From positions 12,267,492 to 12,331,491 of the forward strand of contig CM041553.1 in the NCBI GenBank assembly GCA_023238725.1: a stretch of 64,000 nucleotides of DNA. The letters are read 5' to 3'. The notes beneath the pieces were generated by a model. That model ran no database searches. It was not told where the DNA came from and was given only the letters and a program-made list of their open reading frames with translations. Shown here piece after piece: positions 1 to 14,304 of the stretch. The translations under genes and the position numbers were made by a program. Within the stretch, counting starts at the first letter, position 1; each line of letters opens with the position of its first letter. The stretch is from Scortum barcoo (taxonomy: Eukaryota > Chordata > Actinopteri > Centrarchiformes > Terapontidae).

Positions 1-2148
1 AGACTCTATGAATATACATTTTAAAGTATATCTGGAAAATTACAATTGCAAATGCTGTCATAAGCATACGATAAATATTCCATTACTTGTGAGCAAAGTG
101 GCTATTTCACTTGCACCAGGTTTGCACTGAGGTTTAAGTTGTATTAAAACCCCCAATGAAAGCAGCCTCAAGGACTAAAGTACCAAGTTTAGCAAGTCTG
201 GGATAAAAAATCCAGCTCAGTATGTTGTAGTCTTTTGACTGTATTTATACGTTTTTTTCAGTGATAATGACCTGTGTGCCAGTTGTTTGTTAATGAACTT
301 CTTTGCTCTGATCAATTGCATTGATCAGATTACAGTGATCAATGTGTGCATTTTATCTGAGAAAAGCTCATTGACGTGTTATTGCCCTGCAGTTTCAATT
401 ACGCTGCAATGGCACCTCTGATCCCAAGAAAATTATGAAATGGAAGATTAAAAAATGTTGAGAAAAGCGCAGACTTCTAAACTGGCACCAAATAACCAAA
501 TATTTACTTTAATTAGACTCGCGCTGCAAGTTATTTACTATGCATGAAGGAATAACTTATCTGGAGATCAAACAAAAGTTGTTTTGGGGCCTTCAGTCAT
601 GAATCTAGCACGGAGTACCGTCTGAGCGACTACCTGTGTGTGTTTGTGTTAGATAAATGCAGACTTAAAATTCAATGAGAAAAGCAACGAGCTAACAGGG
701 CCAAGCTGCTGGCATACTATTTCATGCCGTGTTTGGCTTCCCCCACTGGCATGGGGTGGAATAAATCAACGCACACACAAACACACACACACACAGTGCC
801 CTGCTTTAGCCAACATATTGGACTGAATATTTAGTGTCACGGCACATCATATTTCTCCTGAGGACTGAAATGCGTGAAGCGTGAACAGAATCCTTGTTAG
901 TGTCTCTAAACGGACTACTGAAAACTGAAAGACTTTTTTTTTTGTACGTGCGCTGTACGCGTGTGTGTATATGTGAGTCCAAGTACTGTAGCCTACACAG
1001 AAAGTTGGCGGTCTTCCCTATTACAATTTCGATAGCAGAATCTTGACAGTGGGAACAATTAATGTTAGTGACTGGAAATTAAATCGCCAGCCAGATGCAG
1101 CTTCACTACGAATCCATACTGAATACTAAAACTAATATAATAAGCCACGGGATGTGTCCGTGTGTCTATCTGTACAAGTGCCTGAGTCAAAATGGGTCCA
1201 TGAAATAGCCATGGCGTGTCCGTCTGCTTGACTTCACGGTAATGGAAATGACAGAAAGGGTCGCACAATACAAAACAGCCATGACTTCCCTCCATCAAAT
1301 CCTTTTTATGTCACTCACTTAAAAAAAATCATATTTCGCCCAGACAGGGAACATTATTTGTCTGTGTCAACCGCAACCTTAAAAAAAAAAGACATTTCAT
1401 ATCTCAGCACAGCAGGGTGCCGCACTGAGGGAGAGACGGCACCATCAGGGGTGTGTTTTTACAGCATGTAAGTATGTCTATGACTAAGGCATGTAGTGTG
1501 TGCAGTGGAATATGTAATGGATTTCTCCATGATGGTTGAATTCTAAGTTTGAAAAAAAAAAGAAAAAGGAGTTTAAAAGCAGTGGGGGTTCCTTCCATTA
1601 AAAGTGTGCAATTGTGCCCCGAGGTGTTCTGGCAGCCTGTTTGAGTGTGTGTGTGTGTATGTGTTTGTCTTTATAAAAAAAGGACAGAGGTGATAGAGAG
1701 GGTACTCTATAGCAGGGTGAATAGGTGGGTTTCTGCTCTGATTTTTTTTGCATAGCTAATTGAATTCAAACTAAATTACACTGCGCAAATTTATGAAGAC
1801 AAAATATCCAACTCAACATGACTGCATGGGGTGTGTTTAGATTTGGGTTAACAAAGCCCAAGTGTACCGAGCAATTATTGTTGGCACGATCCCATAAAAA
1901 TAGCATTTTGAAAATGATGAAATCTGATCTGAAGAAACTGAGCTGAAAGAAGTGAGGAATGAGCGTTCACCTGCAGCGAAGTTATGGCACTTTGAGAACG
2001 TTTCCCTGTCTCCACATATCAAGCGCGATCGAGCTGCGTCTTTGAAAATGAAACTGTCTTGAAGCAAACTCTCTATCATTTGATATGTGGTGGTTTTGCC
2101 ACTCAGCTCTGAACTATAATCCTTCCTACGGTGAGCCCGCCAATCATT

Positions 2149-2257
2149 TGTGTGTGTGTGTGTGTGTGTGTGGATGGCATGTACGTGCAACAGCATGCGA
2201 GTGTGTCTACATGATCGTGTCTTTCGGTGTGGTTGCACACACACACACACACACACA
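2149..2257. repeat. Facing (TG)n and (CA)n arrays
   Basis: A (TG)12 array (2149-2173) is followed 60 bp later by a (CA)11 array (2236-2257). The two are inverted copies of one another and could pair into a hairpin stem. Confidence 0.9.
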
Positions 2258-5200
2258 TCTGCGTGCATGAGGCATTATGTGGACCAGAACAGGATGGTTT
2301 TGATTGGCTGGGAGGCATGTTTGCATATTCATGAGCAGAAAACCATTTGTGGTTTGATGAATGCTGACAGAAGGGCCTGCTGGATAGGAGTTGACACAGC
2401 TAAATTAACCGGAGACCGATGTCATTTTGTCACAGGAACACACACGTGCGCGAACACACACATACACAAAATTGCAGAAAAGAGCAAAAGCTACTTAAAT
2501 AGGAAAATCCACCTCAAAACAAAAGTGTGAAAAGATTTCACACTTTAAAAAGTCAACATCTCTAAAGACTGAACTCTCGAGGCTTGAAATCAGAGAGTCA
2601 AGACCTGAATTGTTGATGTCACACGATACATTATGGAGATGTTTCATCAGTGTTTAATAACTCTGTGGGCTCATAAATGCTTTGTCTGAGATATTCCATC
2701 CCAGTGAGTATAATTTGAGTGCGGGGCTTCCAGCTGTGACTCAGAAAAAGCAGCCGTACTCCAGTAAAATCACCACGGGCGCTGTCATGGTGTCCTCCCT
2801 GTTGTTTCCCATTATTCACCGTCGGCTCAGGGATCTGTCTCGAGACGACATCATCGCCGCACTCCGTCTCGGCTCCTTGGGTTAAGCCCCGACTTGTTTC
2901 GAAATCACTAAAGAGATAGCGCACATAAAATAACAACCTCCAGCTGACACGCTTATATATTTATACACACATGATGCGCGTTAACCTGCGCTCACTCCTC
3001 CATCCTCCCCACCCTCTTGTTCCTGACTTGTTTCTTTTTCTCATCAGCCTCATAGACTATCCTTACTCTTTCACATGATTTTTCACCCCCGCCCCATCCA
3101 CTCTCCCTCTAGTCTGCAGTAAAGGAAAGAGCACAATCACCAGTAAACCTCCTCTCTCATCCTTCTGCGGGCAGACACACAGACACACAGACAGACAGAC
3201 TGGTGCTTAATGCCCCGCTACTACTCCAATCTCCAGTACATCTCCTTTCCTCATTTCCACACCCACATTCAATTACTAGAAATTACATGCAGTTTAATTA
3301 TTATGGCACAGGAGCTCTACTGTTCATTAGCTAAAGAACGGCAGGGAGTGATCGCAGACAGAAAAGAGTGGGATGGCTTTTTTTTTTGTTTGTTTTGTTT
3401 TTAGCTGCACAATGGGAATGGAAGTGTACAGTGGGAGTAGGGTTTTGGCAAATGAAGCATGTAGGAAGTGAAATATCGTGCTGGCAATAAAGTAAACACA
3501 ATGAATACCAATGATCTAAAAGACGATTTAGTAAGATGTAAGACCACATATGATGGGATGATCAATAGGCTATTTTGTACCCTACAGAGTAGACGAGAAT
3601 AGAATAGAACCAGCTGCCGATGGTGAAAAAAAACAAAAAAAAAACACTTTGCTCCGTCTTAATTCTCCCTCTTGATTCAGCTTTTGAAATATTTATTGTT
3701 CATCTGGTTTTGACATTTTCTCACCATTCATCTAGCAATGTCATGGCAAATTGGATTTCATGAAGGCAGATGGGATAGATGAGTGGATATTAAAAGACCC
3801 AAAGAAAGAGAGGCAGCCACAATGGCCATTAATGCCGACAGTTTCTGTCACTTCTCTTCTGAGTGCTTCTGCGTTTCAAAGTGATCGAGGAGGGGATGGA
3901 GACAGACTCCGTGCATGGCTGTAATCTCGCTCTCGGTGTCTGCACATTTTGGCTTCAAGTCGACCCTCGACCCCCCTTCTCCATGGGCACTCCTTCCCCC
4001 TGAACTCTGTTGTTATTTGATTTGCACTTTTTGCTTTGAAGATGTTGCATTCAAAGTGGACGAGAGAGCTTTCCCTCGTTTTGAAATTTTTCACCCTTCG
4101 CCCATTTGCGACATCTCCGGTTATTCTTCCCCTTATCACTGTTCCCTCCTCTGTCGTCCTGGTTTATCAAGAGTTTATCTTATGATGATGACAGAGGATG
4201 AAAAACTGGCATCGCTGGGCTTGCAGACACATGCGCAAACATACACCCACACAAAGCACTTGAGACGGACAAATAAAAAACAATATTTGAATAGAGACCA
4301 AATTGCATATACACATACGCAGAAAGAAAGGCTAATCTGTTGACAAGAGCAGTGTGTCTGCGTGTGTGGGTGTGTTTGTCTCTTGATGAAACTGTGATGA
4401 AATGGGGTGATAGCGATGGCTGTTTCAAACCACAATTTCAAATGGAATATAAAACAATGGAGTGTATTCTTTTTAGAATTACAAATAAACAATGCAGCAT
4501 TTATCTGCCGAACCAACCAATGACCTCCCTTTTGATTTCTAACACACACACACAACACATGACAACATACACGCACGCTCACCCTCATGCACCATCCTGA
4601 CAAGCTTGACAGACACAAGCCGTGGACCTCATTTCCATTTCCACCACCTATCAAAGTCGCTGTCTCTCAGAACGAATTTCTCTGTTGACTTTCACTACTT
4701 CGGCACAGCTTTGCTGTTCAGATCAGACAGACACACAGCCGCAGGGGCTCCTTTCACCACAACCACGTCAATGTGTGTTAGTGTGACAGAGCGTTGTGTT
4801 CTGCACTGAAACTGGCAGAGATGGAGGGGTTGGGTTGAGTTTAGAGTGTGTCTTTGTGTGTGTGTGTGTGTTAGATGTGGGGTACGCAAGAATTTAGATG
4901 GGAAATATGTGTGACGTGACCTTTTCGCTGTTCCATGTGGCGGAGTGTGCATATTTTGCACGGTATGTTCACAAATTTGCGCATGAGTAGGCCCTAGATG
5001 ACAACTCTTTGAGAAATTTCCTGAAAGGATGAGGGAGAAGAAGGAACATTTTCTTTTTTGTCTGTGTGGTCACCTTAATGGGATGGATGGTCCAGATGGG
5101 AGAAGTTTCAATGTTTTTGACTTGTGAGTGTGGTTGAGTTGATCAAACTTTCAGAAAAGTTTCCCAATCATAATTATAACTTGGATGTTGACCTGAACGC

Positions 5201-6871
5201 TATTTACATATTCGTTTAGTAAATCAGGTAACTCAGATGTGGTAACTAGTACATTTTATTAGTAATTAGTAAATGTGGTAACTCAGATATGATACAAACA
5301 AAGAATAAAAGGTGGTACTGCTCCCACCGAGGGCTGAGGAAGATTCTTAGTTGGACAAAATGTCTTAAATTAAAACAGCTCTGTGATTTGAATTCAATTT
5401 TCTCCAGACTGGGTGTAAAGTTTCTTTGATCTTCACGAGGTCAGTGTTCAAGATGTTACAGCAGGTTGATTTAGTAAAACAACAAATGTCAGCATAAATT
5501 CATCTTAACTAATTTTCCTCAGAGCGCTTATACTTTATGTGCATCGGCTTGTGTGATAAATAAAGTGTGTTGACAACAAGACACTGAGCTTACTAGACAT
5601 GTTATCAATCTAAAAAAACAACACACACACAACATAATCTACACATTTTGTGACAACATAATGAACAGTGAAGTACTCTGAGCGGCAAGAAGTCTTCAGA
5701 ACCAAAGTTTAGTGCAGTTACCTTTGACTTCTTAATGACATGACATGGTTTAAAATTAACATTGATAGATTCACGGACTATGTCTTTTCAGTCTTACTGA
5801 GATGGTTCCGTTTTGCATTTCGAAAGAGCTGCACAGAGCTTTCCCACAGCTATACATCAGACTGTGCATAAGCAAAGCAATGGATGTCACTTAAGAATGA
5901 GAATTCCATTAAGCAGATTAGACTGCTTTGTTTTTTTTGGCTGCCATTAATGTCAAAATGCATTTCACATCGAGACAAAAGTCATGTTGTTCTGTGAAGC
6001 TAAATTTGGGTTGAGAAAACACTGTAATATTAAAATCTTACGAAGGGATAAAATGTTCAGAAAATGACAGATGCTCATGTTTTGGAAAGCCAGGCCCTCA
6101 ACAGTAATTGCATGTCCTGTATCGGCGCCTTCGTTGTCTTTCATTACATCACCTGAAGGCCTCCTATCAATCAACATCACAATGAAACATGGTTGCTTTG
6201 AAGCCCTTAGGGGAGGCATAAGAGAGAGATGGAAGAGCGAGAGACAGGCAGCAGCAAAACTGGTTTTGGACAAGTGGATTTCGACGGTCATCCAGCCGTT
6301 TCTGAGAAATGACAAGGCCAGCATCATGTTTACTGTCCTCACACAGAAAACACAATGACTGCATCCGAAAAGAAGAGAATTGTAAAATTCGTTTAAATGG
6401 GAGCTTTTCTCATGTTATCCATTTATTTCCCTCCCCGTCTTCCCTTCCAGTACACACAAGCATTTGCTGGCTATTTGTTTCCAGTTGTGCTTTCTAGAAA
6501 TGCGCTGAGCTGTGAGCAGGTAACCTCTGCTGCCAGGCTTTGTGATGACTAAGAGGACAGTGATTCATTGTTAACTTCACCCTAAACTTTTTACCCACCT
6601 TGTGCTCTCTGTCCAAACATTTTAGACTCCCTACTTTAGCAGCTGTTGTATAAAAGTCATAATATGCCAGAGGGCAGTTTCTACAGTGATTATGTGTAAT
6701 GTGGACAAGAAAAAAAAAAGAGTTTCCTCATTGCTTTTTGCCTCTCCTTCAACTCTCTGACTGCAAATTCATCCTGTACGGTCGAGTACAGATACTTTAA
6801 CGAGTATATTCACTCTCCAGAAATCAATCTGCTCTGTGACCTCTTAATAATCTTTCTGTCCTTTGTCTCCA

Positions 6872-6918
6872 TTCTCTCTCTCTCTGTCTCTCTCCGTGTC
6901 TCTCTCTCTCTCTTTCTC
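6872..6918. repeat. CT-rich simple repeat
   Basis: An imperfect (CT)n tract with GT interruptions. Confidence 0.9.
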
Positions 6919-9900
6919 ATCTGCTCACAGATTCTTTATCCTCGACTTCTTCATACCCAGACCTCCCTCCCTCACCCTCTGCCTGTTCGCTTTGAATGAT
7001 ATCTAATAGTCTCTCCCTCTGTCTCTCTCTGGACCTATAAGTGTTTGTCGCTGTAATTCAGCCCTCAGCAGATAAATTAGCATCTGTCAAGACTTTGCTC
7101 TGTGTTGAGAGCTTTGGCAGAAGCTGCTCTCTTTTTTTTTTTTTTTTTGCTCAGTGGTACACTTCAGCACCCTGGCACCTTCACTCATCCCGTTATTTAC
7201 TCTGACTCACAGGTAATGAAGCAAAGGACTGGTGAAACCGTGTGTGAGAAAGGAAAGACATAGCGCTCCTGGAGCCAGAATGGACATCTGGCCTTGTGAT
7301 ACTGGGAGGCTTAGTTGCAAACCAGGGACATACAAATGTTTACAGTTGAAATGAACAGCTGTGCCGGGGGCAGTTTAGGTGTACAGTGCAAAAGGTGTTT
7401 ATCTGAAGGCTTTTAGCCAATGGCAACAACTGTGCAATGTGTTTTACAGAGCCAAAATAGAAATGAACAACACGCTTTAGAGGAGCTACACAGTTGCTGC
7501 CTCTAACGTGGGAAAACACCGGTCGATTGCACATATTTCATTTTTTTCAGTTGATCATATTGAGTTCAATTTATTCAGACTGGGGAAATAAGATTCCACT
7601 ACATACCAGGGCTTGCATACATCTTGTTAGAGTGCAAATGGTTCCTAGAAAAGGGATAAACAACAGCATTTTGCTGGAAAAAGCATCAGTGCCTTCTGCA
7701 AGTGCAAACTCCCAAACTTTCACTCGCTGATGGAATTTTAAAGCAGCAAATGTTGTTTTTTTTTCCTCCCAAGATGATGTAAATCAGAAAACAGAGGGCA
7801 CTGTTCAAATTTTCAGGGAACACAGCTAGAAGCAGCTAGCTAATCTCAAAGCTGTACTAAATAATGAAAGACCTTTATTATGATTTTAAGTATGACTGAT
7901 ACAGCCTTCATCTGTGCATATTCTCCATCTCATTATGAAAACAGCGATACATATCCAATCAAAGCTATAAACATACCATTTGTTGACTTGAATTTAATTG
8001 AATATGAATAGTTTGAAAATTCGTGTTTTTTTCTATATGTGCTATACACTATTGAGTACATTGGGTATGGCAGCTTAGAGCTTTCATTGTGATGTGTGGA
8101 AGCAATTAAAATTACCTACAAAACATTTAATAATTGAGCACATAAACCAAATAGTAATATTTTGCCATTCACTGCTCCATTTGCCCCAAGAACATCTGTG
8201 GATAAATGTGACAAATGGGCCATTGAATTGGTGTCTCAGAATCAAAGCACGAAAGAATGAAACAGTCTGATCCATTACAGACATCTGTTACAACCTCTAG
8301 CTGGCATGGTGCAAAATCTGAGCCAAGTAAAGTTAATTGAAAGAGCAATTAAAAGAGTGTAAAGAATATTTGATTGGATTTGAAATCTGCAGCTGAGGAT
8401 GCAAGAGCAGAATGAGCAAAGAGGACAAGAAACCAAACAAAGGCAAAGGGATGGAGGAAAGCAGGAAGCAGAAACTAGGCCAAATGACAGAGGCCCTAAT
8501 AGGTTTGTGTTCAAGTGGACTAAGACAGGAGTGACCTCTGTTCCCAATTGACACCCTGTTGTGTAATCTGCAGTAGGCTGCTGAGTTGGCCTGCTCTGCC
8601 TCTGTCTCACACAAGCCCAAACACTCACAAATACACGCACACAAATCAACACATACATATACTAAAGCTCAGGGTCTGATCTGTCTCCCTACCAGCTTAA
8701 TCTGACAGCCATGTCAGCTTCAATAAGCCTCTGTTTGCAGCTGAGGCTCTGCGGTTATCTAATTGCATTATCTGTCAGCTACCTGAGACACTACTGTGTT
8801 TTGTTCTGCTGATGCCGACGCAGAGATGAGACATTAGTTATTGTAGAGGTGGATTCAGAACAACGCGGGTGCTGTGTTGACAACATTGCCGGCCACTTAA
8901 AGGTGATGGTGTGCGACGATTACAGCTGGCCTGAAATGTGGAAACGTGTGAACACTCACATATTCACTCAACATGCAAACCATAACACCATGCATGCAAA
9001 GAACACACTTACTAAATCCCACAGGGAGGCTAGTCAATTATTCATTAATTCCCCTGTGCTGAGGATGATGTTCTTTTGAAATATTGATGATAGCGACTAG
9101 ACAGATGTGTGTTTGTGTTGTTCTTATGAGTGTGAATGGTAATAAATATATAGGTGTATTAACAGTTCTTTGTGTGGTACATATTTCAGAAGACTGTGTG
9201 TAACTTTGTATTTTCTCCGACATAAGCGCTGTAAACTTTTCTTTAAAGCTGAAATCTTATTTTTGCTCACATTTGCTCACTTGGATGTTGTTACAACTTA
9301 AGACTCACGCACTTCTTGTGCCACCATTCGGTCTCATTACTATCACCCATTATCATTATCAGAATGCACCAGTAACACTGTTTCTAAATAACCTCAAACC
9401 CGGTTTTCATTTATATTCTGTAACTTCTAATTACTCATTGGCTGAGATATACTCCGATATGACTTATCTGTAATGAGTTGACTCTGTAACTCTCTGTCAG
9501 CGGCTGGGCTTTGGTTCCAAAGCTATGGTGCTGAATGTAACATAAACAGTGTGCACTGGAGAAATGACTGTGGATTTAGTATCACAGAACAAAAGCTGCT
9601 ATATTGGCACTGAATAGTGGCCACTTATTGCCTCCACACTCCACCTTTCTCCAACAAATGATGATACGTGGTCATTTAGACACGCACAGAACAGCTTAAC
9701 CTCTACAGATTTTGTCTGGTCGTTGAAAGCGGTGACACTGATTGGTCTGGTAATGACGGTAGGGTATTGATTTGTTCCGCTGTAGACAGGGGACCTTTAG
9801 TTTAAAGGCGGAAGTTGTGATCTGCTTTCTGCCGGCATTTTTTCTTTCATGGGGACAAGAGAAATACGACCTAAGTGGGGGGAAACACATGAGGCAAATT

Positions 9901-10431
9901 AATGGCTGGAGAGCTCCACGATAAACGGACACTGCAATTTGTGTTGTTGAAGCCACGTTGAAACACGGCATTGCTTCTACAAGACATCCAGAGCAGGAAA
10001 AAATGCATCGTGCCAGCATGTTACATGGCAGATGGCAGCAGAGACGGAACCATCTATACATTTATAATGTACGAGGCACTTTGTTGGTGGTGACAAGATA
10101 GTGAAAGGGACTTATGTATACTAACAGGAATAAAACAATGGACACCATGGACTTGAGTTATATATAAAACACATCCATAATTTACATGGGTAAAATAATC
10201 TCACGACATAATAGAAGAAGCTACACCAACTGCTTTACAGCTGAGTGCATTTAAATGCAGATGTAAAATACGTTTAATTGCTTTGAATATTTTTTTTTCT
10301 AGATGTGAATGTAGAATGGATTTTATTTGCACAAAGCTGTGCTGAGGGTCTTGAGGCAATTTTCTCCATCGACTTGCTAAACTGTCTGAGCTCAGCTGCT
10401 TCAAGAAGGCTTGCAGGTATAGTTAGCTGCA

Positions 10432-10459
10432 TGTGTGTGTGTGTGTGTGTGTGTGTGTT

Positions 10460-10505
<46 letters not shown>
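10432..10505. repeat. Long (GT)n microsatellite
   Basis: Two GT arrays (10432-10458 and 10462-10505) are separated by a TTTA-type break. This is one of the longest dinucleotide arrays in the window. Confidence 0.95.
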
Positions 10506-10512
<7 letters not shown>

Positions 10513-13500
10513 AAGAGCAGGGGTGGGGACATAAATAGTATATGTCCTATATGTCCTATATATGTGTGTCTGTTGGAGAATATGATCAGACCACTGGTTT
10601 GTATGTGTAAATAAACCACAGCATGAACTGGAGGTTTATATGAATTCCCAGATTCCCCAACCACGGGATGCTGAGCCAGACACGTTTTATTCTTCTCAGA
10701 CTGATAGCCTGGTGGGAGTCGCAGAGACTGACGCTGCCTTGAGCGGGTCCATTAAGGAAATGAGAGCGATCAATCACACTGGATTAATCCAACTTGATCT
10801 ACCAAAGGCAGATAAAGAAATTTAAATCTGGACCAACAGACCCACGCAGGGACAAATACAACATGCTGACATGCATGCTCACATATGCCACACTCCCACA
10901 GACATTTAGACACATACAGTACAGAATCATGCTCTTATATACAAACCACACAGAGATTGAGTCATCTGAAGAGTGCTAACAGAAGGGAAAAGCTACATTA
11001 ATAACTGTGCGTGATTGTTAGCGTTCCACACTTTGCCTCTGTGACTGCGACTCAACGCGTGCTTCAGGTGAACAGGATTAAACTGGCACTAACATTTGTA
11101 AATCTCAGGGAAAGCAACTGTTCTCCACCACATCGATTGTAAGGTGAGTGTTTCTGACAGGGAAAAATGGTTGCGCTTGTTCCCATTTAAACGTGGTGCA
11201 TTTCTCAGCAGACAAATCTGAATGTTACGTGACAGAAACAAAGAATGAGAGATTTGGGAAAACCTTTCAGACATTGCCTTTTCCTGTCGTGCTTCGGCAC
11301 GTCTTTTATTTACTGAGAAACGGAAGGGCCCTATCATCCGAGCTGACAGGTAATGCCATTTAGACTTTCCCAGAGAGAGGAAGAGCCCAAGGCTTGGCAG
11401 TACAGCACAAACACTACCAGATCAGCTCTAAAGCTGCTAAACAGATACTTGAGTGGAAGAAAGCCGTCAGCGGGCAGAATGTATGTCTAGATTAAGCATT
11501 GCTGTGCTTGTTACCATTCAGTATACAGCCATGGCAAAGAATAAAATGTTGTATTTTAAGCAAATAACACATTCATGAATTATTATCTCACAAACAAGAA
11601 CACTGAACGCCTAATTATTGAGAGGATAATACACAGTAATAATAATGTTTATATTGAGTATATTGTCCATTAAAAATAAGTTAAAAAATGCAAGATGTTG
11701 GATAGACCTTCCCCCATTCCCACAGATCTTCAAGAGATTTTACAATGTCCTCCAAATGTTTAAGACAACTTCAGTTCGTTCTCATTAAGTAACATACAGC
11801 AAAGCGAGATGTGATTTTATCCACTAATACAATTGCAAAATGAAGCCTATTCTCCTCCTTCAACACATGACATTTATTAAAAACATTGTCTAAACAACTG
11901 CACCTCAGGGGTAAAGGCAGAAATCGGTTATTGGACACTGATGCTGATAAGGCAACCATTAGGGAGAGCTTTTGTGAGTGTGTGACAAGTCCGGCGGCAA
12001 ACATCAACAGCTTCGTGACATTATCACACACTGCTGACAGAAGTTTAACAGGACGGCTAATATCAATGCTGCTGGTGTCGTTATTACTGCCATGCAATTA
12101 TTGGAAGGAAAGCTTGCCGCCGCTGACATGATTGTAGATGTGTCAGTGTGTGTGTGTGTGTTTGCGTGCAAGTATGTGGCAGAGAGAGAGAGCGAGAGAG
12201 AGGAGTGAAGGGGAGAAAAGAAAGACGCAGAGCGGTTGACCATAATTTCAACTGACTGCATGACGAGTGTGCAAAAGACGCAGTGCATTTGTCTCTTCAG
12301 CCCACATGCCTCTTAATTTAGCTTTGCACCCATGTGTGTCCCTGTGTTTTAAAAAGAAAACATCTGTTAAACTGAGCTTTCTCCTCTTCTGCTAAACTCT
12401 CAGCAATCACTCCCCACCCCTCTCAGCTCAGTCCTCTTTCACACACACACACAAATCACCAAACACACGCCTAGATGAGGTTAAGTCCACCTGTCTAGAG
12501 CTTAGACAGACTCACTAGAGCTCCCAATAATTTCTCCTTCTTTCAGGTGTTTTTTTTTTTTTTTGTTCTGCGGTGAAACTGCCTCTTTTATTCGCTGCCA
12601 TTACCCATCAGGAGGAGCTGTTTTCTGTGTTCATCTTGTAGGAGTGGGGGGAGAGAGGGAGTTACTGTAGGGCAGCAGACACAAGATTTAAGAAACTGTC
12701 TTGAGTGTGTGAGTATATCTTAAAGAAAGAGAGCGGCAGGTAGTGTATCCATCCTTGCATCTAGCTGTTACAACAGAGGCAGCCACTACTGTTAGTCATT
12801 GGGATTGTTTCAGTGGTATTTGTAAAAGGAAAACCCCAGTCTGGACATGTATTTATTTTGATTATTTTTATGTCTAAACATTGTTGATACCAATCGCTGC
12901 GAATTCTGGGAAGAAGTGCTCATCAGACCACGAATGGCATTCACTACTGTGCACTGGTCTCATGAAACATTTGACGATACCTCATGTTTTGTGCTATGGG
13001 GTAACTCAGTGATACAGATACACAGGGAGTCAGTGGAACGGATTTGGCTGCTGGATCTTCTTCGTTCTACGCGGTGAAACTTGATGCTGATTTCACATGA
13101 CATTAGGTTTAGTTGTAAAAAAGCAAAATAAAAAGTCCTTAAACGCCAGCCGCACTGTTTGCCTCTCCAAGTATCAAACTTCCAAACCAACTTTTTGCGC
13201 TGCTGACAAACATTACATTCTTGCCCTCGAACTAGAAGCCAGAACAAAAGGCAAAGAAAAACATAGAGGCAAAGAAATGGAAAGAGACATATACACAAAG
13301 ATGAAAAGAGAGCCGCAGTGTCGCTGCAGCAAACAATGTAAATCAAACAGGAGTAAATTGCACAGTGAAACAAACGAGCAGGGCAGAGCAGAGCTAACTC
13401 TTATTAGAGCAACCTCTCTCATCCTTTGTTTTCTCCTCATCTGTCTATCTATACTGCATCTCTGCTGCCCTGAGAGACGTGTCACTTCCCCCTTGCAGCA

Positions 13501-14304
13501 TTTCCTGAAATAGCACTAGTGGCCTCCTAGGCGTTGTGCTGCTACATAAAGCAGCGTATCCAACAAAGCACTTGGAATACAGTACACATACAGTGTGAGG
13601 GGTTTACTGTGCCGCTCATCTAAAATCAGTGTTGGTGACATTATTTATTTATTGTAGCTTATACATGCACGTTTCAGCTTAGTTCTGCTCTCTAAACAAT
13701 TCTCTCAGGTCTAGTCTAGTGTCGTACAGATAACACATGGCGCGTCATGTCAATTTTGTTGCAGTAAAAAATTCCCTGCAAGGCATTTTTCCAAGAGTGT
13801 CCTTTTGTGACAAGAACAATGGTATACAGTATTTGCTTCATTTAGCATTTTTCATTCATCGGTTATCAGATATTATTGAGTTATTTGAACAACTTGCCAC
13901 CTTACCTATAAAATCACAGAGGCTATGATTAATGGTATATATTGCTAATGTTAATGCAAAATTAAATATGAATATTCACAGAAACTGTGAAAGCCTCAGC
14001 TGTATTTATGACTTTCTCCTCATTTGATACACAACAAGGTGCAGTGTGGAGGACGCAGAGGCTTTTAAACGTCACAGCAACGGTCTCATCTTGTTCTTAT
14101 ATCACAAGACCCAAAAAGTGACTGTTTGTCCACGTGACAATCATATTACTGCCTTTAGCATGCTAGTAAGTGTGACTGGCTTTGTGTTTTATAGGTGATA
14201 GTATATCCATACAATAGTCTATTATTTTTATGTGCAATATTCTTCATGTGCAGTATCTTTTTTCCTTGGAAATAGTTTATCATCAATGCTAATGTCTAAA
14301 TCTG

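Larger units (their letters stand above)
1..14304 (-). other. mgat5b intron 2, first part: no gene seen
   Basis: This is non-coding DNA lying 3' of exon 2 on the sense strand. I looked for the next mgat5b exons (stem and catalytic domain) on the minus strand and saw none. Open frames here are short, unlike any family I know, and often driven by CA/GT repeats. It holds microsatellites, a CT-rich stretch at 6872-6918 and T runs at 7131-7148 and 12550-12564. Confidence 0.65.

Noticed and set aside
308..328. 9-bp inverted repeat with 3-bp loop around TGATCA
   Set aside because: Too short and AT-rich to stand out from chance in 64 kb.
1837..2530. ORFs of 60-143 codons with Cys-Val and Thr-His runs
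   Set aside because: They are produced by (TG)n and (CA)n microsatellites. The same applies to frames at 10305-10664, 20831-21402, 38033-38233 and 57032-57417.
2682..2936. Frames open on both strands, considered as a possible exon of mgat5b
   Set aside because: Neither translation resembles the MGAT5B stem or catalytic domain, and no matching splice sites are evident.
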